From Brettanomyces bruxellensis (lineage: Eukaryota > Ascomycota > Pichiomycetes > Pichiales > Pichiaceae), in assembly GCF_011074885.1 (NCBI RefSeq), contig NC_054686.1, forward strand, positions 62,001 to 126,000: a stretch of DNA of 64,000 nt, given 5' to 3'. Made by a program: the position numbers and the translations under genes. Under the pieces are notes generated by a model that was not told the DNA's origin, made no database searches, and saw only the letters and a list, made by a program, of their open reading frames with translations. Positions 1-10,783 of the stretch are shown here, piece by piece (the stretch's first letter is position 1; each line of letters begins with the position of its first letter).

Positions 1-1
1 A

Positions 2-229
2 AAAGAATTAAAGGCATTCTCCAAGCCAGAGTTGAGGCCTGGCGAGTCAAAGACTGTTACTTTCAAATTGAGCTTGCAAGATGCATGTTCCTATTTCGAT
101 GAATACAGAAACAAGTGGTGCTTGGAAGCAGGAAAATACGAGGCTCAGGTTGGTAGTAGCAGTGACGATATTCACTTAATTGGAGAGTTTGAAGTTCCAA
201 AGACGGTCTACTTTGTTAGATCTGCATGA
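2..229 (+). CDS. GH3 beta-glucosidase, C-terminal end (5' truncated by window)
   Basis: An open frame enters from the left edge and stops at 229, giving about 75 residues. The segment ELRPGESKTVTFKLSLQD, followed by a tyrosine/phenylalanine stretch, GKYEAQVGSSSDDI and a final short beta strand, is the pattern of the fibronectin-III-like domain that closes family 3 glycoside hydrolases. Yeast GH3 beta-glucosidases split cellobiose and aryl or alkyl beta-glucosides. The catalytic domains lie outside the window, so substrate and location cannot be judged. It is the first member of a run of sugar genes that continues to about 24 kb. The assignment rests on one C-terminal domain only. Confidence 0.75.
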   Translation, partial: KELKAFSKPELRPGESKTVTFKLSLQDACSYFDEYRNKWCLEAGKYEAQVGSSSDDIHLIGEFEVPKTVYFVRSA

Positions 230-799
230 TTATATGATTGATTCTGTTTTTGGATTTCTGCCGTTTTGACGTTATTATCGTTTTGCTTTTATTTTTTGAA
301 TTTATTATAGGAATCAACCATATGTTTTTAAAGGTTTCACTTTGTAGCCAGATTTGAAGCACGTAAAATTGCATCGACTCTGCTTGGGTTTTTATGTTTA
401 GACGCAATTTGGCACGAGAAGCCGACCAACTTAGTAAACACTTCAAAAGGATATCGCTAGTAAAATCTTAACTTTACTTACTTTCGAAAGGCTGAGAAAA
501 AATCGTTTAAGCTAGGGTTCGAGCAGGCTTCCCAACTAAACAATATAAAAAGCAGATCTATTTTAATTATTCATTTATGGTTTATCATTGACATAAATTT
601 TTATTCTGTCACAAAACATTATGAGCAACTTCACTAGCAATGACAATCGATCAAGTGATAATTATGTCACAAAAAAGACATGATCCGCTTCAAACTTTTA
701 TCATACGTTGGAAGAGCACTCGATCTTCAACCTTTTACTTAGAATTACTCACATCTCCGAAATTTTCCATATATTTTTTTTTCCCACACAACCTACGAT
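230..799. other. intergenic, 3' of GH3 gene and left flank of copia insertion
   Basis: No credible gene is seen here. It ends with ACGAT at 795-799, the left target-site duplication of the retrotransposon. Before the insertion this DNA joined 4928-5210 and would have been part of the upstream region of the zinc-cluster gene at 5211. Confidence 0.6.
795..799. repeat. target-site duplication, left copy (ACGAT)
   Basis: ACGAT directly precedes the TG of the 5' LTR and is matched by ACGAT after the CA end of the 3' LTR. This is the 5-bp duplication expected of a copia integrase. Confidence 0.9.
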
Positions 800-1087
800 T
801 GTTGTTACTACTAAACTAATTCAGAACACGTGGAATCTAATATTAGAAGTATGGTTATGCCCAATAGTATTTATTGTATTGTGAGAAAGAAAGGAAGAAA
901 AAGTTTTATTAGAATATAATCTGATGTGGTTATAAAGTGAGGGTTTAGCTCTCTAATTTATGTTTATTAATATATATGATGAAGAAACAAGAGGTCTTAG
1001 AAAGAAGACTAACGGAACAGAAACTTTATATTTTTTTGTTCTTAATTGCTTACGTAATCAACCAGATTTGAGTTTCTCGGAACAACA
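800..1087 (+). repeat. 5' LTR of copia element
   Basis: 288 bp, starting TGTTGTTACTAC and ending CGGAACAACA, identical by eye to 4640-4927. The sequence just after it (GATTTCAAGTCTTTATCC) does not show the TGG start of a classical primer-binding site for a tRNA 3' end, so the primer is not obvious. An internal-tRNA or half-tRNA primer is possible. Confidence 0.95.
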
Positions 1088-1121
1088 GATTTCAAGTCTT
1101 TATCCAACAGAACGAAGTTTA

Positions 1122-2716
1122 ATGATGACTACTCAAATCAAAACTATACCTACCGCTGAAAGATGCGAAGAACTAATCAGGATGCTTGAATTTGAAGATG
1201 ATAATCTAAACAAAATATTTTCAAAAGATAGAGTTGGTGAGAACAAAAAGAATTCATTATTCTTTATTCCAGAATTTAAAATATGGTTTTGTGATATGAT
1301 TAGAAGTCATAAAGGTTGTACTACGAAGCAAGTTGATGCTGTTAAGGAATTATTAGAAATGAGAAATATGGCTCATGTTCCAAGCTGTCCAATATCAAGT
1401 TCATTAGAAAAAGCTGCAACTATATTTTTGATGAGAAAATTATGCTAAAACTCAAGAAAGCCAAAGGTTGGATGGTTATTCAAGGAATGAATCAGTGGAT
1501 GAATCAAGTGACAAGCATTGACTACCTTACCTATGAAGATGAAGCAAAACAGGAATGCACTAAAGTTATGAGAACATCGATTGCATCAATTGCTGAAACA
1601 ATGATGGAATATTTTCCTCACCCCTATAGTGAAGCAGGATTATTGGTTAGTACCGCTAGAAAAATGGGTTCAAAATTTAAAGCTATTTTTGTTGATAACT
1701 TTGAAAGAATGCACGGAAACAAAGCAGGAAAATGGTTTGAAGATATTGAAAGCATTAGGGTTGCATATGACTTTGCGGAATTAAAATGTACTGAAGAACC
1801 AAATACGGAATCAACCGAAACGATCTTTAATTCTGTTCATCAAGACAAAAACAATCATAAAAGAAATTTAAGTGATATGGAAGAGACTAATACTGAATTA
1901 AAGAGATTTAAATGCTATTTCTGTCATAAACCAGGACACAAAAAGTATGAATGCAAGTTATACCAAAAATGGAAAGCAATGCAACATATGCAAGAAAGCA
2001 ATAAGTGGGCACAGTCAAGTTCGGTTGAAGAAACACATAATGCTGAAATTGATGAATCAAATTCAAAAATTCCAGATGGAGCCTTTATTCTAGACTCAGG
2101 AGCATCCTGTCACTCAGTCATTAGCCTTAACTTATTAGTTGAGTCTAGACCTGGTAACAAAAGGATTAATACAGCAAATGGGGGATTAAACTCTACAGTA
2201 ATTGGTACCGCTAAATGTGGAAATTTGATCTTGAAAGATGCAATGTACTTAAGGCAAGGTACTCATAATTTAGTATCACTATCGAAATTATTAGACAATG
2301 GTTATACAGCTGAATTCAATCCAGAAAAGGCATATATCAGGGCAGCTGAAGGAGATGTTGTGGCGGAAGCACATCGAATCAATAATGTTTATATTTTAAC
2401 TAATCCAGAACGGGAAATTATATGCCAAAGTACGATTGATGAGAAGGATAAGGAATTTATTGAGAAATGTCATATTGAATATGGACATGCGTCAACAAAT
2501 AAGTTAGTGAAGATTTTAAATCAAATTGCAGAGAATAAATTTAAGGAAAAAGAAATTAGTAAGATAATTAATCAATGTGAAGTTTGCAAAAGCCAAGTTA
2601 TGTTGACTCATGGAAAGCAAAGTATTGAAATTGTTAGCAAACCAGGTGAAATCCTATGTGCAGATGTCATTGGTCCGTATGCGATGAAATATGGTTTGAT
2701 AGTTACAGATAAATGA
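1122..2716 (+). pseudogene. copia gag, protease and integrase N-terminus, frameshifted
   Basis: A likely gag start (two adjacent ATG codons) lies at 1122, just inside the 5' LTR. The first frame runs to 1448. The reading then continues in the -1 frame from about 1430 to a stop at 2716, so one base appears lost in the T run at 1425-1429. The second frame holds a zinc knuckle (CYFCHKPGHKKYEC, C-x2-C-x4-H-x4-C), an aspartic protease motif (LDSGASCHS) and the integrase zinc-binding His/Cys pattern (CHIEYGHAST, then CEVCKSQ). It reaches the first catalytic aspartate region (ADVIGP) and then stops abruptly at the deletion junction near 2711-2716. Confidence 0.85.
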
Positions 2717-4613
2717 ATTTCCCTTCAAGAATACTACCGGAATAACATCAAACATAAATAAGAATTTAACACAAAATGAAACTATGCACAACGACAATAT
2801 AGAAAAGAAGTTAACAATTAATAAAAAGGATTACGATTCAATATTGTCAAATAACAGAATAGCTCATAATGATGAAGCTGTGATTCAAAAAGGAAGGAGT
2901 TATGCAGAAGAAGTTGCAAGACTTGCATTATCTTTGGATCACAGTTCACGAATCTTAATGAATTCTGGTAAATCAGAGGTTGTAAATCTATTAGTTACAG
3001 CAGATAAGTATAAGCTACCAATGTCATATAAAGAGGCTATGAACACTAATGAAGCAACGAAATGGAAAGAAGCATGTCAAAGTGAATTGGACTTGTTAAA
3101 AACAATAAGGTTTATTGTGAAGTGTTTGGAAATAAAATTCCAAAATTGTCAAAAGTTCTCATGAGTGGATGGGTTTTCACTGTTAAGAAAGAGCAAAATG
3201 GAGAAAGATTTAAAGCAAGACTTGTTGCCGAAGGTTTTACACAAACACATGGAATTGATTTGGCAGACACATTTGCACCAGTTATGAAAATGGATAGTTT
3301 TAGATTTGTTGTTGCAGTATGCAGCAGTTCATAAATGGAAATTAAGACAGTTGGATGCAAAGAATGCATTTTTAAATGGAGGAATTGATTATGATGTGTA
3401 TATGAAGCCTCCGGATGGAGTACAGGCTAAACCGGGACATGTATGGAAATTGCTTAAAGGTGTATATGGTCTTAAGCAAGCACCCAAATTATGGTATGAA
3501 ACAATAAGACAGGTATTACAGAGCAGCAATTACAAAAACTCATTTAAGGATAGCTGCATATTCTATAAACGAAATTGCATGCTAGTAGTGTATGTGGATG
3601 ATATTTTGATTGCAGGTGCAACAATTGTTGAAATAGAAGAAGCAATAAAATGTTTATCCAGGAGTTTTTGTATGAAAGATCTAGGTACACCAAATGTCTT
3701 TCTTGGTATGACGCTAGAGATAACTCAAGACTTCATAAAGTTAACTTCGAAAGACACGATAGAGAGAATGGTTAGTAATTTGAATATCGAACTTCCTGAA
3801 AAGGAATTAGAAACACCATTCCCAAGGTGCTGGGATCTTTCTGCGGAAAAATCCAGAATACTATCGTTCGAAGAGAAGGATGAGTATAAGACTATGATTG
3901 GAATGCTGCTCTATGTCAGCAATACTGTCAGATTTGATATTGGGTTTCATGTATCTCGGTTAGCTTCATATACAAACAGTCCAAAGGAAATACATTATAG
4001 GGCTGCAAAGAGAGTTTTACAGTATTTAGGTCAAACAAAACAGAAAGGAATTAAACTGATGAGTGATGGAAGGACTGTGGTAAAATGTAAGGAATTTCAG
4101 TTCTTGGACTCGACCAAAAATATACTCATTCATCAGTATAATTCAGAAACGAGAAATAAGTTGACAATATTTAGTGATGCTGATTGGGGTAATTCAGAAA
4201 ATAGAAGATCTCAGTCTGGTGGACTCATAACATTTTGTGGAAATATAATTTCTTGGTTATCCAAGAAACAGTCGTCAGTTGCACTTTCTACTGCCGAAAG
4301 TGAATTAATGGCTATTAGAGAAATTTCTAAATCAGGTTTATATTTCTATCAGTTGCTTAATGAGATTGGGATTAAAGTCACACATGTAAATTTATGTGGA
4401 GACAATAAATCTGCATTGACACTGAGCATGCATAATACTCAGAACAATAAAACTAGACATATCGATATTAGCTACTTCTTTATCAGAGAATTAGTTGAAG
4501 CAAGATTGTTTAGACTTTGGTATATTCAATCAGAATTGAATCCTGCAGATTTACTGACTAAGAATCTAAATCCAACAGCATTCAGTAATAAACTGAAAAT
4601 GATGTTATGTTGA
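2715..4613 (+). pseudogene. copia reverse transcriptase and RNase H, two frame breaks
   Basis: After the integrase deletion an open frame runs from about 2715 to 3164. Reading then moves to a second frame (about 3100-3334) and back to a third segment (3306-4613). The first break lies in an A run near 3100. The second, near 3316, looks like one extra base. Visible motifs are the RT start (WVFTVKKEQNGERFKARLVA), the copia RT segment around QLDAKNAFLNG, the catalytic YVDD box, and RNase H signatures (SDADWGNSENRRSQSGG, STAESELMA). The domain is complete apart from the frame breaks, so loss of function looks recent. Confidence 0.85.
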
Positions 4614-4630
4614 TCCAAGGAAATTAGTTT

Positions 4631-4639
4631 AGGAAGGAG
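4631..4639 (+). other. polypurine tract of copia element
   Basis: AGGAAGGAG abuts the TG of the 3' LTR. This is the expected position for plus-strand priming. Confidence 0.75.
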
Positions 4640-4927
4640 TGTTGTTACTACTAAACTAATTCAGAACACGTGGAATCTAATATTAGAAGTATGGTTATGC
4701 CCAATAGTATTTATTGTATTGTGAGAAAGAAAGGAAGAAAAAGTTTTATTAGAATATAATCTGATGTGGTTATAAAGTGAGGGTTTAGCTCTCTAATTTA
4801 TGTTTATTAATATATATGATGAAGAAACAAGAGGTCTTAGAAAGAAGACTAACGGAACAGAAACTTTATATTTTTTTGTTCTTAATTGCTTACGTAATCA
4901 ACCAGATTTGAGTTTCTCGGAACAACA
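4640..4927 (+). repeat. 3' LTR of copia element
   Basis: 288 bp, identical to the 5' LTR. Its right end lies about 280 bp before the start of the zinc-cluster gene at 5211, so LTR promoter signals could influence that gene. Confidence 0.95.
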
Positions 4928-4932
4928 ACGAT
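4928..4932. repeat. target-site duplication, right copy (ACGAT)
   Basis: A perfect match to 795-799 on the other side of the element. Confidence 0.9.
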
Positions 4933-5210
4933 CACGTCTTTCGTTTCTATTTTTCTTGCTAGCAAGGCTCGCACATCTTTCGAATACTTCTACTCAACTG
5001 ATTTTACTTTATGACATAGGGCAGGGTTAATATTATCTTACACCATTAAAACCAATAAGTTTGAAACGCTCCGCATAATCGACCACAAGTAGGGCAAAAA
5101 ATCGGAGGACCTCAGGGGGTTCAAAAGAAGGGAAGGGAAAAATGCGAAAGAGTGAGAAGACACGAATAAACAGAAGTTACGGATTGTCAACGATTATACC
5201 AAAGAACTAA

Positions 5211-7832
5211 ATGAACAAAGACATAATCTCTAGAGCACGATGCCCCAAAAAACGTCGAAGACTCTTTGTATCATGCAGTGAATGCAGAAGAAGAAAAGTT
5301 AAATGCGATAGAAGCAGACCTTTTTGCAAACAATGTCGTGAACACAACCTCACCCAACATTGCCATTATGATTTACGTACCTCCGACACACCGGAAAATT
5401 CTGGGGTTGTCACTAAGAAGGTTTTTCAAGAGCTCAAAGATCTAAAAGAATTGGTTATTGAACAGTCTGAGAGAATTCAGCAACTCTCATCAAAACAAAC
5501 TCACCAACTTGATAATACAGCTGGAAGTTTACGCACAATTGAAAACATTGATCAGGATTCTTCCAGACTTAGTGAACTTAAGCTTGCCGAACAATTTGGT
5601 GTTGAAGCGGATGAAAGGGTTGACTTCTATGAGGGCTCACCAGCGTTGATGACTTGGTATTCTAGAATGAACAACCATGCACCATTAGCATGGATATCAA
5701 TGATTTTGAAAGATCCATTTCTCGCCCAGGCATACTTTCTAGTCATTGGACAAAAAACTAAGACTAGTCTTACATTACCTGGCTTTGCGAAGGTCAATGC
5801 GACAGGATTGAAAACAAAAGACTACGAATTTAAACGCAGTCTAATGGAATACTCTGGATTATATGAAGTAAAACCTTTAAAACCACCTGATATGCGAAAT
5901 GATACTGGAAATTTAACTTTTTCTTCAAATTTATCATCCAAAGATATCGAGATATCTGAGGAGGACGATTTAAGTTATATTAACGCTAAAGTTATTGATG
6001 TCTTGCCTCCCATAAAAGTAATCTGGCTTTTAATTGATCGCTTTTTTTTATATGCATATCCATTCATGCCATACTTTGATCAAGGCATGCTTGTTTCAAG
6101 TATTGAATCACTTATCGGTAAAAGAAGTGAATCCGAGAATAGTGTGAAAATATTGAAATTCCAGAAAAGACTCGACATCGCTACGGTAGGAACGCTACTC
6201 TACATTCTTAAAATATCGTATATGTCATTAGAATCAAATTGTACAGCTGCAACGGACTTTCCAGAATATTCGGAGGAGGAGAGTTATCTTCTAAAGTATC
6301 ATATGGCAAAGCATATAACAGATGTTGCGGAGCTTTGTACAAGACAGTTTCCACCCTTCAGAAGGTATGCAATCGAAATGTATCAATGCATTATGATGGC
6401 AAAAGAATATCAAAATACACAATGTTCGGATTCTTTCGGTGACGGTAGAATTCAAATATACCTAAGCCATTTGGTCCAGGTTGCTCTTTCATCTGGGTTC
6501 AATCGAGATCCAACTAAATTTGATTCTTCAGCTCAATTTTCACACTATGGTGCACTTATAAGAAAAATTTGGCATTGCCTTGGTATATCTGCTACTTTTC
6601 AATCGGCAATTTTTGGTTTTCCATTAATTATGAGGCCTTGCATTTACGACACCAAGGTGCCCATATACACCGAAAATAGCTCAAACATTTTAGATTTTGG
6701 TATAGAGAAGGAAACTATAGCGAGAATTAACAGTCAATATCGCGTGGACATACTTCTCAGTACAATAATAGATAAAATCTTGAATGTACAAACACCTCCT
6801 AGGGTTGGAGAACTGCTTGTTGATTTGAAAATTTTAGAAGACTATATCACTGACAAATGGACTTCCTTATCTGCTTTAATGACACCAACAGATGGTGATC
6901 ATATACATAATCTTAGAAAGGTTACATCACTTATGATATATATAGAGAGCCTCTCCTTCATGCATCCTGTCTATTTTTATATGATGATACACTTTGAAAA
7001 GAAAAGACAGCCGAATGCTTGCTTCCGTTTGTGCATGAAAGTACTTGAATTTGTCACAGACATTATGTCTAACTTCATTCAATTGTTTAAATACAGCTAT
7101 CGGTATGTTGGTCGTGGATTCGACTTTTACCTATCTAGTTTTCTGGAAACAACAATTCAAAGGTGTCTTCAAATTCAATTTGGACTTTACTTCAGATCAT
7201 TGGTAATTAAAAAATGCATTGAAAAAGATAGTGGTGAAAAATATAAGAAGCGGCTAAAGATAATTAACAAGTTTACAAATTTACTTACAAAGAATAACAT
7301 TAAAGAGAATTTTATGGAAGGAGTTTTACCACTAGCCGACAAGTCATTTTTTGCGTGGGTTTTACTTAGAGACCCATCCTATGTGTTGAAGCTCATAAAA
7401 GAGGACAAAATTGAATTTCCAGAAGATGAATATAACTTTTTGACTGACATAAGTGATCAGGATTTAGCCACCTTACTTCAACGGGCAATAATCGACGATA
7501 CATCAAGTATCACGAACTTAAATGCAGACATGAAGCATGATTCGAAAGCTGATGAGACAAATAATGATAAGGTCTCGTCAACTGAATTTGATCCTACAGA
7601 GTTGGATAACTTCCTATCTAATATTTGGAACGAAGGATGTATATCACCATTTCAAGCACAAGGAAATATGAACGCTGAGGGAAGTGGTTGGGGAAACTCC
7701 CCGGTCCTCTCAACAAAAACACCAGGCGGATATGGCACGTCCACAATTATGAATGACATGCTGTCTGATTTTGTTGCAAGTAATATGCCGTCCATGCGGG
7801 ATCAAACGTTTGATGAAGTAGATACGGATTAA
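5211..7832 (+). CDS. Zn2Cys6 fungal transcription factor
   Basis: An 873-residue protein with an N-terminal zinc binuclear cluster: C22, C25, C32, C39, C42 and C51, with the basic stretch RRRKVKC between. A heptad-like leucine/isoleucine segment (residues about 70-90) may be a dimerisation coil. The middle (about 250-650) resembles the fungal transcription-factor regulatory domain, with an acidic hydrophobic tail. I cannot assign an orthologue. The phrase AYPFMPYFDQ recalls the Pdr8/Yrm1-type group, but only loosely. It lies between a GH3 beta-glucosidase and a maltase, so regulation of these sugar genes is plausible. It is convergent with the maltase. A copia element now sits about 280 bp upstream of the ATG. 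Confidence 0.85.
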   Translation: MNKDIISRARCPKKRRRLFVSCSECRRRKVKCDRSRPFCKQCREHNLTQHCHYDLRTSDTPENSGVVTKKVFQELKDLKELVIEQSERIQQLSSKQTHQLDNTAGSLRTIENIDQDSSRLSELKLAEQFGVEADERVDFYEGSPALMTWYSRMNNHAPLAWISMILKDPFLAQAYFLVIGQKTKTSLTLPGFAKVNATGLKTKDYEFKRSLMEYSGLYEVKPLKPPDMRNDTGNLTFSSNLSSKDIEISEEDDLSYINAKVIDVLPPIKVIWLLIDRFFLYAYPFMPYFDQGMLVSSIESLIGKRSESENSVKILKFQKRLDIATVGTLLYILKISYMSLESNCTAATDFPEYSEEESYLLKYHMAKHITDVAELCTRQFPPFRRYAIEMYQCIMMAKEYQNTQCSDSFGDGRIQIYLSHLVQVALSSGFNRDPTKFDSSAQFSHYGALIRKIWHCLGISATFQSAIFGFPLIMRPCIYDTKVPIYTENSSNILDFGIEKETIARINSQYRVDILLSTIIDKILNVQTPPRVGELLVDLKILEDYITDKWTSLSALMTPTDGDHIHNLRKVTSLMIYIESLSFMHPVYFYMMIHFEKKRQPNACFRLCMKVLEFVTDIMSNFIQLFKYSYRYVGRGFDFYLSSFLETTIQRCLQIQFGLYFRSLVIKKCIEKDSGEKYKKRLKIINKFTNLLTKNNIKENFMEGVLPLADKSFFAWVLLRDPSYVLKLIKEDKIEFPEDEYNFLTDISDQDLATLLQRAIIDDTSSITNLNADMKHDSKADETNNDKVSSTEFDPTELDNFLSNIWNEGCISPFQAQGNMNAEGSGWGNSPVLSTKTPGGYGTSTIMNDMLSDFVASNMPSMRDQTFDEVDTD

Positions 7833-8056
7833 ATCCGATTGAAATTAATTCATCCGTTTTCATTCTTTGAAAATTGTATTAAAATCTCTTTCCTGGAGAC
7901 TTCACTAACTTGAATTGTTCAAAGCATTTTTTTTTATTTCCATAGTTGTGGATCAATTTTTATATAAGTACACCTATTAAAAATAAACGTGTAGTAATAT
8001 AAAATATAAAGTAAATAAAAAAAAATCGTTTAAGACGTTAGATAGCATTACTTTTC

Positions 8057-9810
8057 TTATTCTTTAGAGAAGTAAAGACGGCCTTCCCAAGGTCTCAACA
8101 AATCTTTTTCTCCCCATCAGAGTGAGTTCCAAAGAATTTGGAATATTGGCCCTTTGGTAAATTGAACTTCAAAGTCTCACCAGAAAAGTTCAAGGCAGCA
8201 AATAAAGTGGTGTCCCCGTACTTTTTAGTGAATGCAAACAACTTTTTATTGTCCAAGTCATAGAACTTAAAGTCATATCCATACACAAGTAAGTCTTTAT
8301 GTTGCTTCCTGGCGGCAATAGCCTTTCTCCAGAAGTTAAGAACGGAATCAGGATCATTTTCTTCATCCTCCACATTAATACCCTGCTTGAAGTTCTCGTT
8401 CATGTGGAACCATGGTTTAGAAGAGCTGAAACCACCGTACTTACCTTCCGATGACCATGGGAAAGGTGTTCTAGAATGGTCCCGTGACATCAAGGCTAAT
8501 CCATCAATCATACCACGAACTTCTTTGGAGTCTGCACCAAATCTTTCAGTAAACTCTTCATAATGACCATTTGCATCCACATCTTCATAATCAGAAATTC
8601 CGTTGGCTTTGAAGTTGGTACAGCCTAATTCCTGTCCTTGATAAACAAATAATGTACCAGTAAAGGAAACAAGCATAGTTGCTAGCAACTTAGCCGAGGC
8701 AGTACGAGCTTTTTCAGTTGAATCATCACCAAACCGTGTAACAGATCTTGGCTGATCATGATTCTCTAGAAAGACGGAAGACCAACAATCTGTTCCATTA
8801 ATCCAATCAAAGCTTGAGGCCAAAGCTTGCTTCCATTCCTTTAAATCAAATGGCACCAAGTTGTACTTAAAAGTTTTGGAACTACCAACATCGACATGGT
8901 CAAAAACAAACAATTCAGAAATTTCATTTCTGTTTGCCCCTGTGTATTTCATGAACACCTCTTTTGATGCATGACCGACTTCTCCCACAGAGAAAATTTC
9001 CTTGTCTGGGCCGACAATACCTTGCATGTATTTTTTCATCATTTTGTGGAATTCATGGATTCTTGGTCCGTTCAGGGATCCTGGGTCTGGGTGTTGAAAT
9101 TCTCGCTTTGGATCACTAATTGGAACGTCCGGAAGACCAGGGAGCTTGGAATACAATCCAGCGGTATCAATTCTAAAGCCATCGACACCATGCTTTAGCC
9201 AGAAGCCAATGGAGGTATCAAAAATAGCATTTCTACACTCATCGTTTTCCCAGTTAAGATCAGGCTGGCCCTTAGCAAATAAATGCAAATAAAATTCCTT
9301 AGTGCTGTTATCAAATTCCCATGCGGATCCTCCAAAAATAGAACCCCAGTTGTTTGGAGGAATAGGCTTGTTGTCCTTCGTATATCCTTTTGGAGGTCTC
9401 CAGAAGAACCAATCTCTCTTGGGATTTGATTTGCTGCTCTTTGATTCCTTAAACCATTCGTGCTCATCAGAGCAATGGTTAATGACCAAATCAACAAAAA
9501 GTTTCATACCCAAATTATGTGCTTCTTTAATAAGATTGAAGCAGTCATCATTTGTTCCGTAAGTAGGCCAGACTTTCTCGTAATTCGCAATATCATAACC
9601 CATGTCATCTTGAGGGGAATCATAAAATGGACAAACCCAAACTGCATCGATACCAAGCTTTTTCAAATATGATAGTTTTGATCTAATTCCATTAAGATCA
9701 CCCCAGCCGTCTCCATTTGAATCTTTGAAACTAGCTGGATATATTTGATAAACCACTGCCTCCTTCCACCATTTCTCGGTCGTTTCTGGATGTTTTTGAA
9801 TTTCAGACAT
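8057..9810 (-). CDS. maltase / alpha-glucosidase (GH13), probable frameshift near 3' end
   Basis: The frame read from the ATG at 9810 gives 571 residues and stops at 8095. The GH13 triad is present at the same numbers as in S. cerevisiae maltases: nucleophile D215 (DGFRIDTAG), acid/base E277 (SVGEVGH) and D352 (ENHDQ). T216-A217-G218 is the maltase-type specificity signature, where isomaltases carry V-G-S. The annotated end is abnormal. The last residues (EKKIC) replace the usual tail, while the next frame downstream encodes [13 protein letters not shown] and stops at 8057. One A missing from the run at 8105-8109 explains this, and adding it back gives 584 residues, the normal family length. 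The enzyme is cytosolic and hydrolyses maltose-like alpha-glucosides. It is divergent from the permease at 10784. Confidence 0.88.
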
Positions 9811-10783
9811 TGTAAATTACATATAGTACCAATACATTTACCATTGATTCGTTTCAAGTCAGTGTTTGGAAAAATACCATCGGGAGAAATATCAGTTACT
9901 TAAATACTGGAGAACGATTTCCCCGCGTTTTTCAAAGAACACTCCACATTAGGAATACTATGAACACCGAGAACGAGACGGATGACCCTCAGTTAAATTG
10001 GACTCGTTCAACAAACCCGGCATCTTAACCTTCCATTTCTGGCCTTGCCATATCAATACAACGAGCAAACCCATGGGGTGATTCTGAAATGTACGAATCA
10101 CATCCTTCTCCGCATGACGCTTAAATTTACTGATAATGACTTGCCGCCGGAAAGTACCGATTTCCCAAGGCAGTCATTTGCCATTTATTCTGGGAACCCC
10201 TAAAATTGCGGAAATATGAGGTACTCGCAGCATTTTTTTGTTATTGGATGAGTTTCATGGATGCGAATATGAAATTTGCATTTTTTTTTTTGAACTTTTT
10301 GGACGGAAACAATGAAAATCTTTGATTATTTCCTTTGTAGCAAGTGAACGGAAGTTAGCTTATGATCTATCCGTATAGAAAAGTTGATAAGAACTATTTA
10401 CCCATCTTTCCGCGGGAAGAAACCTATCGCTGGTAAAGCCGGGGAAATTTATGTTGCATAATTCTTTGGACGGGTTAGACCGATAATTATGAGGCAAATA
10501 ATAAACTACTTCGGCCCAAATTTATTTATTGTCTACCTTCCTATTTTTAAATCGTACGGATAGATTACTGATGAATCTTGAGGCTACAACTTTAGATAAG
10601 AGTATAAAGGAATAATTGCAAGAAAGAAACTTTAATATGATTAAAGTACAATGGACTGATACCACGTATCTGAATATATATTGAACTTATTTTGCATGGC
10701 CATTCCTACATATCTAAATGATAAATTACCTTACCAATCTGTAACAACAGTATATACAACAAACGTATCAATCACTCACCAGT
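9811..10783. promoter_or_regulatory. divergent maltase / sugar-permease promoter region
   Basis: 973 bp shared by two divergent sugar genes, with no credible ORF. Two SYGGGG (Mig1-like) sites are visible: GCGGGG on the minus strand at 9921-9926 beside an A-rich run, and CCGGGG at 10439-10444. Several CGG triplets are present (for example around 10143 and 10411). The Mig1 reading is inference. Confidence 0.45.

Larger units (their letters stand above)
800..4927 (+). mobile_element. Ty1/copia LTR retrotransposon, internally deleted, recent insertion
   Basis: Two LTRs of 288 bp (800-1087 and 4640-4927) begin TGTTG and end ACAACA, and look identical base for base. The element is flanked by a perfect 5-bp duplication, ACGAT. 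Between the LTRs the order is gag with a zinc knuckle, protease, the N-terminal zinc-binding part of integrase, reverse transcriptase and RNase H, which is the copia order. The internal part is only about 3.55 kb because nearly all of the integrase catalytic core and its C-terminal region is missing. At least three further frame breaks interrupt the proteins. It is therefore probably non-autonomous or dead, although the identical LTRs say it arrived recently. Confidence 0.95.

Noticed and set aside
515..535. GGTTCGAGC resembling a tRNA T-loop
   Set aside because: The flanking bases do not form a 5-bp stem and no anticodon or acceptor arms are present.
960..1121. Longer gag start at 960
   Set aside because: It would begin inside the 5' LTR. 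The ATG at 1122, just after the LTR, is more plausible.
4800..5030. 76-codon frame starting inside the 3' LTR
   Set aside because: It is the LTR sequence read into flanking DNA. The same LTR start in the 5' copy lies upstream of the likely gag ATG at 1122.
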